A DNA stretch of 64,000 nucleotides. It comes from Mesorhizobium shangrilense. Lineage in GTDB: Bacteria > Pseudomonadota > Alphaproteobacteria > Rhizobiales > Rhizobiaceae. The notes beneath the pieces are model-generated. The model saw nothing but the letters and a program-made list of their open reading frames with translations. It did no database searches and had not been told where the DNA came from. The stretch spans positions 434,001 to 498,000 of the forward strand of contig NZ_JBEWSZ010000002.1 of assembly GCF_040537815.1 (NCBI RefSeq), written 5' to 3'. Each line of letters opens with the position of its first letter. Within the stretch, counting starts at the first letter, position 1. Positions 7,785 through 15,010 of the stretch are shown one piece after another. A program made the translations under genes and the position numbers.

Positions 7785-8873
7785 ATGGCGTTGAAGGCAA
7801 TTCTGGGCGCCGGGTTTGGCACGGCGCTGCTTGCCATATTGCCCTGCGCGGCCTTCGCCGATGACGCGCCCAAGCTCAGCGAACTCAGCCCGGACGGCAA
7901 GGATGCCTGTTTCGGGCGCGTCTATGATGCCGCCCATCTCAAGGCGCACCCGCAGCAGAAGGTGGCCCGGATTTTCTTCTACTACGGCCATGATCCGGTC
8001 AGCCGTCCGAACGAGGAGCCGGCGCCCGGTTCCGACACATCCTACAACGCCTTTATGACGACGACCGTGCGCGGCGCCAGTAAGCCCGACTGGGCCGGTG
8101 GCTGGTGCAATAGGCAAGATCCCAATGACAAATCCAGCGGCATCCACTGCGGCATGGATTGCGACCGCACCTTGGCGTCGCTGAAAGTCGATGACAAGGG
8201 CCGCCTTGTCGTCTCGGATGTGCAGCCCGATCTCTATCTCGATGCGGGGTCGGAGGAAGAACTGGGCACCGCCGAATACAACAAGCAGGCGCTGGGCAAG
8301 GAGGATGACGGCTTCCTTCTGGACCCGATGCCGTCAGCGACCTGCAAGGCCGAGTTCGCGCGCATCGATCCGATCGATCCGGCGCTCGGCGCACCGCTGC
8401 GCGAGCGGCTGAAGCCGGACCAGGCGTTTTGCTATGGCCACGACTATGATGATGCGCATATGGCTGGTCATGCCGGCCAGATCACGCAGTCGATCCGGGT
8501 TTTCCGAGGACCACTTGAACTGGCCTCGTTCGCCAAGGATGGCGATGCTTCCAACTGGCCGGATGGCGCCGATATTGCCGTGTCGGTGACCACGCGGCAG
8601 AAGTCGGGCAAGGTCACGCAGATCTATTCCTGCCAGGGCGAGGCGGACCAATGGCGTTGCGCGGCGAGCGCCAAGATGAGCGACTTCTCCTGCGACGTCA
8701 CACAGAAGGAAATCTTCCTGCGCCGCGGCGCCGATGGAACCATGATGCTGGCCAACCCCAACAGCGGGCTCCCGGTCGTCGACCTCTGTTCGAAGGCGGC
8801 CGACGGCAAGACGAAATCCGACGACAAGGTCTACCGCCTGCAGCCAATGCCGCAGTCGGCCTGCGCGCCGTAA
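7785..8873 (+). CDS. Secreted protein with two copies of an uncharacterised domain
   Basis: A 362-residue protein with a clear Sec signal peptide (MALKAILGAGFGTALLAILPC, cleavage after AFA near residue 25). The mature part contains two related halves: DACFGRVYDAAHLKAHPQQK with following RIFFYYG, and QAFCYGHDYDDAHMAGHAGQ with following RVFRG. Each half also ends with LDPMPSATC or LQPMPQSAC. This is an internal duplication of about 160 residues with several conserved Cys, suggesting disulfides in the periplasm. I do not recognise a named family. The ATG at 7785 is chosen over one 36 bases upstream because GAGGAGGGG precedes it and the signal peptide starts there. Confidence 0.75.
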   Translation: MALKAILGAGFGTALLAILPCAAFADDAPKLSELSPDGKDACFGRVYDAAHLKAHPQQKVARIFFYYGHDPVSRPNEEPAPGSDTSYNAFMTTTVRGASKPDWAGGWCNRQDPNDKSSGIHCGMDCDRTLASLKVDDKGRLVVSDVQPDLYLDAGSEEELGTAEYNKQALGKEDDGFLLDPMPSATCKAEFARIDPIDPALGAPLRERLKPDQAFCYGHDYDDAHMAGHAGQITQSIRVFRGPLELASFAKDGDASNWPDGADIAVSVTTRQKSGKVTQIYSCQGEADQWRCAASAKMSDFSCDVTQKEIFLRRGADGTMMLANPNSGLPVVDLCSKAADGKTKSDDKVYRLQPMPQSACAP

Positions 8874-8884
8874 GGCATGCCGAT

Positions 8885-9002
8885 ATTCAGGTGATGCCGG
8901 CCTGCGAATCGCGGCTTCCTGCGCTTCCGGTGCTCACGTACTTAAAGTACGCTCCGCTCCGGTTCTCGGAAGCCACCATTCTCGGCTCGGCCTGACCTGA
9001 AT
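8885..9002. repeat. 118-bp nested palindromic intergenic element
   Basis: Between two convergent genes lies a nested set of inverted repeats. The outer arms are attcaggt (8885-8892) and acctgaat (8995-9002), the middle arms ggcttcc (8913-8919) and ggaagcc (8968-8974), and the centre is the palindrome cgtacttaaagtacg. It could fold into one long hairpin and serve both genes as a terminator. The arrangement looks like a dispersed rhizobial intergenic repeat, but no second copy was found in this window. Confidence 0.6.
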
Positions 9003-9039
9003 CTCGACAGACCTTGGCAAATCGCAAGCCAACGTGAGG

Positions 9040-9987
9040 TTACGCGAACGGAACGGCCGTCGTGCCCTTGGGCAGCTTGGCTTCTTCCTCGGGCTCGACA
9101 TGGATGATAACGCGAACCGAGGGGATTTCGGCCCTCAGCGCGTCCTCGATGCGGTCGCAGATGACGTGGCTGGCGCCGACCGACATGTCGGCATCGACAA
9201 CCAGATGGAACTCGATGAAGGTGGCGCGGCCGGCGATGCGGGTCTTCAGGTCGTGGACTTCCAGCGCGCCCTTGCAGTTGGCCGAGATGATGTCGCGGAT
9301 GTGGATGTGTTCCTGCATGTCGACGGCGCGGTCCATCAGACCGTTCATCGACGAACCGATGACATGCCAGCCCTGCCACAGGATGTTCAGCGCCACGATG
9401 ACGGCAAGTGCCGGATCGAGGATATGCCAACCGGTGAGAATGGCACCGACCAGGCCGCCGAAGACGCCGATCGAGGTGACCACATCGGTCATGATGTGAT
9501 TGCCGTCGGCGATCAGCGCCGGTGACTTTTCCGCCCGGCCGGCGCGGATCAGCAGCCAGGCCCAGAAGGCGTTGATCGCCGTGGCTACGCCGTTGATGGC
9601 CAGGCCCTTCCAAGGCTGTTCGAGAGGGGCGGAGGCTTGCCAGGAACGCCAGACTTCGTTGAGGATCAGGAGTGCCGCAAGGATGATCAGCACGCCTTCG
9701 AGCACGGCCGAAAAATATTCGGCCTTGTGATGGCCGAACGGGTGATCCTGGTCGGCCGGCTTGTGGCTGACCTGGATCGCCCAGAAGGCGGCGATCGAGG
9801 CGATGACGTTGACGATCGATTCCAGCGCGTCGGAATAGAGCGCCACGGAGCCGGTGACATACCAGGCGGCGAGCTTCAGGCCGAGCACGACGGCAGCAAT
9901 GATGATCGACCAGAAGGCGAGCGCTGCCACCTTCTTCTTGGCCGCCGCCTTTGCCTCGATCGCCATCATGTTACCGGCTTCGACCAT
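9040..9987 (-). CDS. Cation diffusion facilitator (CDF) metal efflux transporter
   Basis: A 315-residue protein with six hydrophobic helices followed by a cytoplasmic domain of about 90 residues. It has the CDF signatures GSVALYSDALESIVN in helix 2 and GNHIMTDVVTSIG in helix 5. The HxxxD pair of helix 5 is present; in helix 2 the second acidic ligand of YiiP-type proteins is replaced by Ser or Glu, so metal preference is uncertain (Zn, Fe, Mn or Co are possible). The start (ATG 9987) is four bases after the trpE(G) stop, so this exporter is probably co-transcribed with tryptophan biosynthesis, an unusual pairing. Confidence 0.85.
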   Translation of the reverse strand: MVEAGNMMAIEAKAAAKKKVAALAFWSIIIAAVVLGLKLAAWYVTGSVALYSDALESIVNVIASIAAFWAIQVSHKPADQDHPFGHHKAEYFSAVLEGVLIILAALLILNEVWRSWQASAPLEQPWKGLAINGVATAINAFWAWLLIRAGRAEKSPALIADGNHIMTDVVTSIGVFGGLVGAILTGWHILDPALAVIVALNILWQGWHVIGSSMNGLMDRAVDMQEHIHIRDIISANCKGALEVHDLKTRIAGRATFIEFHLVVDADMSVGASHVICDRIEDALRAEIPSVRVIIHVEPEEEAKLPKGTTAVPFA

Positions 9988-9991
9988 ATCG

Positions 9992-12184
9992 TCAGGCTGC
10001 CTTTTCCTTGGCCTTGCGCGGCAGGTGCGCGACGATGTTCTCGATGATGCGCATGCCGGCATTGTGGCCGAGCGTCATGATCGATTCCGGATGGAACTGC
10101 ACCGCGGCGATCGGCTCCTTGCGGTGCTCGAAGGCCATGATGACGCCGTCCTCGGTCTCCGCCGTGACGATGAAATCGTCGGGCAGCCGCACCGGGTCGG
10201 CGAAGATCGAGTGGTAGCGGCCGACGGTGACTTCCTTGGGAAGGCCGGAGAAGATGATGCCCGGCTTCGACACGCGGATGCGCGACGGCTTGCCGTGCAT
10301 CGGTATGTGCAGCTGCCGTAACTCGCCGCCATAGGCCTCGGCCAGCGCCTGCAGGCCAAGGCAGACGCCGAAGATCGGCAGGTCGCGGGCGCGCGCCTTC
10401 TTGATGGTGGCGGCGCAATCGAAATCCTTGGGCGTGCCAGGGCCGGGCGAAAGCACGACGAGGTCGGGCTTCAGCCGGTCGAAGACTTCCTCGGGCACCG
10501 GCGTGCGCACGGTCGAGACATTGGCGCCGGTCTGGCGGAAATAGTTGGCCAGCGTGTGGACGAAACTATCCTCGTGGTCGACCAGCAGGATGTTGACACC
10601 GTCGCCGACGCGCGCGGTGGTGCGCTCGGTGCTGGCGGCGTTGCCGGCCTTGGCGTCGCGGATGGCGGAGAGCATGGCGGATGCCTTCAGTTCGGTTTCG
10701 GCTTCTTCTTCCTCGGGAACGCTGTCGAAGAGCAGCGTGGCGCCGGCACGCACTTCCGCGATGCCGTCCTTGATGCGGATGGTGCGCAAGGTCAAGCCGG
10801 TGTTCATGTCACCGTTGAAGTTGACCATGCCGATCGCCCCGCCATACCACGCGCGCGGGCTCTTCTCGTTCTGCTCGATGAAGCGCATAGCCCATAATTT
10901 TGGCGCGCCGGTGACGGTGACCGCCCAGGCATGCGACAAAAACGCGTCGAAGGCGTCCATGCCTTCGCGCAGCCGGCCCTCGATATGGTCGACGGTGTGG
11001 ATCAGGCGCGAATACATCTCGATCTGGCGGCGGCCGATGACGCGCACCGAGCCCGGCTCGCAGACCCGCGACTTGTCGTTGCGGTCGACGTCCGAGCACA
11101 TGGTGAGCTCGGACTCGTCCTTCTTCGAGTTGAGCAGCTTGAGGATCTGCTCCGAGTCGGAAATGGCGTCGTCGCCGCGCTTGATCGTGCCGGAGATCGG
11201 GCAGGTTTCGATGCGGCGGCCGTTGACGCGCACGAACATTTCGGGCGAGGCGCCGATCAAATATTCGCCTTCGCCCAGATTGATGAAGAAGGAGTAGGGC
11301 GAAGGGTTGATGGCCTTGAGCTTGCGGGAGATATCGGACGGAGCCGTCTCGCAGCGCTCGTAGAACATCTGGCCGGGCACGACCTCGAACAGGTCGCCGC
11401 GCTTGAACGAATCCATCGCCTTGCGCACGATGTTGGCATATTCACCAGGTTCATGATCGCCGCGCGGCGGAATGCGGTCGGGGCTTTTGAATGGCTCGAC
11501 GACTTCGTCGCGCGGCAGTCCTTCCGTCGAAAACCCGTCACCGGAATAGTCGTAGCGGTCGGTCCAGGCCTTGGCCGAATAATGGTCGACGACCAGGATC
11601 TCGTCGGGCAGGAACAGCACGAGGTCGCGCTGGCTCTCCTTGCGCTCAAGCTTGTGGTCGACCGGGTCGAACTGGAAGGCGAGATCGTAGCCGAAGGCGC
11701 CGTAGAGACCGAGATTGGCATCTTCCGCGGTCTTGAACAGCGCCGTGATGGCGCGCAGCACGGTGAAGACCGAGGGAACGCGGCTGCGCTCCTCCTCGGT
11801 GAAGACACGGCCGGGCTTGGCGACGTCGAGGCGGATGAGCTTTTTCGACGTCTCGGTGATCGTCACCTCGGCGAGGCCGCCGAGTGTCCTACCGAGGATC
11901 GGCAGCAACGCCTCGCCACGGCCGTTCAGCGCCTCGATGCGCATGGCGCGGCCGCGTGCGGAGATCACCAGCGGCGGGTCGATGATGGCGGTGTCCCATC
12001 GCGTGTAGCGACCGGGATATTCGTAGTTCGAGGAAAACACCGCGCCCCGGCGCGAATTCAGCCCGTCGACATAGGCATCGATCGCGCCTTCGTAGGGCCG
12101 GTCATGACGCTCGCGGGTGATGGTCACGCCACCCGCGGTCACGAACTGTTCGGCGCCGTTTTCCAGAACTTTCATCGTCGTCAT
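9992..12184 (-). CDS. trpE(G): Fused anthranilate synthase TrpE-TrpG
   Basis: A 730-residue fusion that converts chorismate and glutamine to anthranilate, the first step of tryptophan synthesis. The N-terminal two thirds is the chorismate-binding TrpE domain ([20 protein letters not shown] near residue 50; [11 protein letters not shown] and [13 protein letters not shown] in the catalytic core). The C-terminal 200 residues are the glutamine amidotransferase TrpG ([22 protein letters not shown], nucleophile in FGVCLGLQA, and VQFHPES). The fusion is characteristic of rhizobia and relatives. The start at 12184 has GGAG six bases upstream; an ATG four codons earlier is also possible. A Trp-rich leader peptide and attenuator precede it. 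Confidence 0.95.
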   Translation of the reverse strand: MTTMKVLENGAEQFVTAGGVTITRERHDRPYEGAIDAYVDGLNSRRGAVFSSNYEYPGRYTRWDTAIIDPPLVISARGRAMRIEALNGRGEALLPILGRTLGGLAEVTITETSKKLIRLDVAKPGRVFTEEERSRVPSVFTVLRAITALFKTAEDANLGLYGAFGYDLAFQFDPVDHKLERKESQRDLVLFLPDEILVVDHYSAKAWTDRYDYSGDGFSTEGLPRDEVVEPFKSPDRIPPRGDHEPGEYANIVRKAMDSFKRGDLFEVVPGQMFYERCETAPSDISRKLKAINPSPYSFFINLGEGEYLIGASPEMFVRVNGRRIETCPISGTIKRGDDAISDSEQILKLLNSKKDESELTMCSDVDRNDKSRVCEPGSVRVIGRRQIEMYSRLIHTVDHIEGRLREGMDAFDAFLSHAWAVTVTGAPKLWAMRFIEQNEKSPRAWYGGAIGMVNFNGDMNTGLTLRTIRIKDGIAEVRAGATLLFDSVPEEEEAETELKASAMLSAIRDAKAGNAASTERTTARVGDGVNILLVDHEDSFVHTLANYFRQTGANVSTVRTPVPEEVFDRLKPDLVVLSPGPGTPKDFDCAATIKKARARDLPIFGVCLGLQALAEAYGGELRQLHIPMHGKPSRIRVSKPGIIFSGLPKEVTVGRYHSIFADPVRLPDDFIVTAETEDGVIMAFEHRKEPIAAVQFHPESIMTLGHNAGMRIIENIVAHLPRKAKEKAA

Positions 12185-12251
12185 TGCCGTCTCCATCAGC
12201 GTCTTGGATATTTTCAGCTTCTTGGGGCAACGGACCCGGGATTTGGCTTGG

Positions 12252-12290
12252 AAAAAACAAATGGCCGCCCGGATATTCCGTTGCGGCCAC
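12252..12290 (-). terminator. trp attenuator terminator hairpin
   Basis: On the minus strand the transcript reads tggccgc, a 14-base loop, gcggcca, then TTTGTTTTTT. This is a 7-bp GC-rich stem followed by a U tract, located between the Trp-codon leader and trpE(G). The upstream segment agcggcc just after the leader stop can pair with the first stem arm and so form the competing antiterminator. This is the standard layout of rhizobial trpE(G) attenuation. Confidence 0.85.
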
Positions 12291-12328
12291 CTTCTATTTT
12301 CACGCGCACGCGTTCGAACAGGCCGCTG

Positions 12329-12373
12329 TCAGCAGGCCCACCACCAGATGGTCTTGATCGAACGCATGTTCAT
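12329..12373 (-). CDS. trpL: trp leader peptide with three consecutive Trp codons
   Basis: A 14-residue ORF, MNMRSIKTIWWWAC, with three tandem TGG codons directly before the end. The stop codon overlaps the first attenuator arm. In Sinorhizobium and relatives an equivalent peptide with three Trp residues controls trpE(G) by ribosome stalling when charged tRNA-Trp is scarce. Length, position about 150 bases upstream of trpE(G), and the following competing hairpins all agree. A second in-frame ATG is two codons downstream of the first. Confidence 0.9.
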   Translation of the reverse strand: MNMRSIKTIWWWAC

Positions 12374-12440
12374 GGCGATTCCCATAGCGGCGATTGAGCG
12401 GTCACGCAACTGGATTCAATGCGGAGCCGCGCGCCTGTCA

Positions 12441-12538
12441 GCGCCTGTTCCATCCCGATTGAATCGGGGTGGGGCTCGATCTCTTGTTAGAGCATGATCT
12501 TTCCGAAAACCGGACTTCCACTTTTCGGGATCATGCTC
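12441..12538. repeat. Rhizobial intergenic mosaic (RIME-like) repeat, copy A
   Basis: Two palindromes in tandem: catcccgattgaatcggggtg, then agcatgatctttccgaaaac with its partner ttttcgggatcatgctca. The same composite occurs at 45729-45830 and 56455-56576. The last bases supply the stop codon of the aspartoacylase-like gene (minus-strand TGA at 12539-12537). The layout resembles the Rhizobium-specific intergenic mosaic elements. Confidence 0.8.
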
Positions 12539-13592
12539 AGTCCTCCAGCGTTCCCGACCGTGCGTCGGCGCTCTTCCTGTCACCGACGAGCTTCAAAAGG
12601 TCTTCGCCGGCGCGGATGATGCGGCGGGAGCGCCGCGTCAGGATGAGGCCATCCTGTGGCGCAAAGATCTCGGTACGCCCGCCGGCTTCGCCCGGCGTGT
12701 GGACGATGGTGGCAAGGCGCGCGCCCTTGGCGACGCGATCGCCGGGCTTCACATCATAGAGGACGGCGCCGGCCCGGGGCGCCGGCATCATGTCGATGTT
12801 TTCAAGTGGCGCGGCAAGGCCGGTGAACGGACCGGGCGCGGGCAGGGTGGTGTCGGTGATCGCGCCACGCACCACGAGGAGGCGATAAAGTCCTTCGGCG
12901 TCGGAGGCGGCCAGGGCGCCGTCGACATCGAGGATGCCGCGATATTCGACGGTGGTGGCGACACGGCGGTCGAGCTTCGCCACATCGGCCGGCGCGTTCT
13001 GGTAGGGCATGATCGCGGCGCCCTCGAACGTGCCGTCGGCGTCCTCACTCCATAGCAGCACCCCGTCGACGCCCATGGCGGCGGCGCAGTCGGCCATTGC
13101 CGGCCACAGGCTGGTGTGGATGTAGAGATAGGCGAGGCCCTCGTCGTCGCAATGCAGGTCGAGCACGATGTCGTGGCCGAGCGATAGCTGCACCAGCCGG
13201 CTCTTCAGCCGCTGGTCGGCAGTGCCAAGCGTGGTGTCAGGCAAAAGTGCGGTGTCGGGCGCGGGCAACAGCGGGAAGCCACGGTTGAAATTGGTGCGGG
13301 TGCCCAGGTGGAAGCGACCCTGGTGCTCGCCGAAATGGTATTGGGCGCGGCCGATCGGGTTGGCCCAAGGCACGATCGTCAACGAGCCCTTGATGCGGCC
13401 TTCGGCTTCAGCCTTGTCGAGCATCGGCATCAGTGCGTCGATGGCGACGACGCCCGGAAGTTCGCCCGCATGGAGGGCGGCCTGCAGGTAGGCCGACGGT
13501 GCTGATTTGTCGGTGCCGGTGAAGCGGAACACCGGGAACTCGTAGGAAACGCCCTCGGCGTCGCCGGCAACGCGTTCGATCGATTTCTGCAT
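12537..13592 (-). CDS. Succinylglutamate desuccinylase/aspartoacylase-family deacylase
   Basis: A 351-residue zinc carboxypeptidase-like hydrolase. The metal motif HAGELPG (about residue 45) gives the His and Glu ligands, and VLDLHCDDEG (about 145) the second His. NPIGRAQYHFGEHQGRFHLGTRTNFNRG in short blocks is typical of this deacylase branch. The C-terminal 80 residues form a lipoyl-like barrel (VKPGDRVAKGARLATIVHTPGE). It probably removes an acyl group from an N-acyl amino acid. AAGGAGGAAGTC precedes the ATG at 13592, a strong ribosome site. The stop codon lies inside the adjoining RIME-like repeat, so the repeat may have trimmed or replaced the original 3' end. Confidence 0.85.
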   Translation of the reverse strand: MQKSIERVAGDAEGVSYEFPVFRFTGTDKSAPSAYLQAALHAGELPGVVAIDALMPMLDKAEAEGRIKGSLTIVPWANPIGRAQYHFGEHQGRFHLGTRTNFNRGFPLLPAPDTALLPDTTLGTADQRLKSRLVQLSLGHDIVLDLHCDDEGLAYLYIHTSLWPAMADCAAAMGVDGVLLWSEDADGTFEGAAIMPYQNAPADVAKLDRRVATTVEYRGILDVDGALAASDAEGLYRLLVVRGAITDTTLPAPGPFTGLAAPLENIDMMPAPRAGAVLYDVKPGDRVAKGARLATIVHTPGEAGGRTEIFAPQDGLILTRRSRRIIRAGEDLLKLVGDRKSADARSGTLED

Positions 13593-13674
13593 GACTTCCT
13601 CCTTCAACAGGCGAGAAGACATGCCCGTCGGCGAGGCCGTTGTCGATAGGCCCAGTTTGTCGCTTATGGGCGCA

Positions 13675-14844
13675 CTATTCGGCAGGTTGCGCCACCGGCA
13701 TCCGACGATCCAGTGCCTGCGACAGTACAGCGACGGTGACTGCCAGCAGGGCGAGTGCCGCGCCGACCAGCGGCAGATTGGCGTAGGATACGCCCCAGGA
13801 CAGCGCCACGCCGCCAATCCAGGCGCCGCTGGCATTGCCGACATTGAAGGCGCCCTGGTTCAGCGTGGCGGCAAGGTTCGGCCCTTCGGACGCCGCTTCG
13901 ACGACACGGATCTGCAAGGGCGGCACGACGACGAAGATGAGCAGGCCCCACAGGAAGACGATGCCGATGGCCACGCTTGCTATCGCGCCGAACTCCATGA
14001 AGCCGACAAACAGCACCGCCAGCAACAGCAGGGTGCCGATCACCGTCGGCATAAGTTTCCAGTCGGCCAGCCGGCCGCCGATGATGTTGCCGATCGTCAT
14101 GCCGGCGCCGAACAGCAGGAGCACCCAGGTGACCGCTGATGTGGACAGGCCGGACACCTCGATGAGGTAGGGCTTGATGTAGGTGAAGACGGCAAACAGG
14201 CTGGCGGAGGCCAGGGCCGCGATCAGCATCGCCAGCCACACCTGCAGTTTGCCGAGAACGCGCAGCTCGCCACGCAGGCCGCCGCCGCTCGGCTCGGCGA
14301 CATCAGACGGTACCAGCCAGGCGATTGCGGCGACCGAGATCAGGCCGATGCCGACCACGGCAACGAAGGTGGCGCGCCAGCCGAAGGCTTCGCCAAGTGC
14401 CGTGCCGGCGGGCACGCCAAGGATGTTGGCCAGGGTCAGTCCGGCAAACATCAGCGCGATGGCGCTCGCCCGCTTGTTACGCGGCACCAGGCTCGCGGCG
14501 ACGACCGAGCCGATGCCGAAGAAGGCGCCGTGGCCGAAGGCGGTGAAGACGCGGGCGGCCATCAGCATCCAGTAATTGGGGGCGATGGCGCAGAACAGAT
14601 TGCCGACCACGAAGAGTGCTGCGAGCCCGACGAGCACCGGCTTGCGCGGCAGATGCGCGGTGGCCATCGCAACGATCGGGGCGCCGAAAACGACGCCCAG
14701 CGCATAGCCGGTGACCAGCAGGCCGGCCGAGGGAATGGACACGCCGAGGTCGGCGGCGACCTCCGGCAGCAGGCCCATGATGACGAATTCGGTGGTGCCG
14801 ATGCAGAAGGACGCAATGGCAAGCGCAAGGATCGGCAGGGGCAT
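13675..14844 (-). CDS. MFS transporter, DHA1 (AraJ/YdhP-like) family
   Basis: A 389-residue inner-membrane protein with 12 apparent helices. The start PILALAIASFCIGTTEFVIM and GYALGVVFGAPIV are hallmarks of the AraJ/SotB/YdhP efflux group, which exports sugars, purine analogues or drugs. The start at 14844 coincides with the first helix; the frame is open for 28 more codons. A strong palindrome lies about 70 bp upstream of the ATG (14912-14928) and may be an operator, but no regulator gene is adjacent. It is 82 bp downstream of the aspartoacylase-like gene's start on the same strand and may form a unit with it. Confidence 0.85.
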   Translation of the reverse strand: MPLPILALAIASFCIGTTEFVIMGLLPEVAADLGVSIPSAGLLVTGYALGVVFGAPIVAMATAHLPRKPVLVGLAALFVVGNLFCAIAPNYWMLMAARVFTAFGHGAFFGIGSVVAASLVPRNKRASAIALMFAGLTLANILGVPAGTALGEAFGWRATFVAVVGIGLISVAAIAWLVPSDVAEPSGGGLRGELRVLGKLQVWLAMLIAALASASLFAVFTYIKPYLIEVSGLSTSAVTWVLLLFGAGMTIGNIIGGRLADWKLMPTVIGTLLLLAVLFVGFMEFGAIASVAIGIVFLWGLLIFVVVPPLQIRVVEAASEGPNLAATLNQGAFNVGNASGAWIGGVALSWGVSYANLPLVGAALALLAVTVAVLSQALDRRMPVAQPAE

Positions 14845-14911
14845 GGTGCGTCCGGAATGAATCGGTTCAATTTTTAGACTGCGCGAGAATCCATGCCCCG
14901 CGCAATGTATA

Positions 14912-14928
14912 TTGCTGCAATGCAGCAA
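14912..14928. promoter_or_regulatory. Palindrome upstream of the DHA1 transporter
   Basis: ttgctgca, one base, tgcagcaa: a perfect 8-bp inverted repeat. It is flanked by a second, outer pair tgccccgcgc (14894-14903) and gcgtggggca (14937-14946) that can also base-pair imperfectly. It is a good size for a dimeric repressor site. The regulator is unknown. Confidence 0.5.
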
Positions 14929-15010
14929 TGCAGAAAGCGTGGGGCAGATCGCAAACAGCGCGCCTTAGGCGCCCCGTCGGTTGATCATCCGAGGAACAAG
15001 CCTTTCCGGA

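Noticed and set aside
10931..12397. Plus-strand open frame of 488 codons opposite trpE(G)
   Set aside because: Antisense to a well-supported gene and its attenuator; no domain features.
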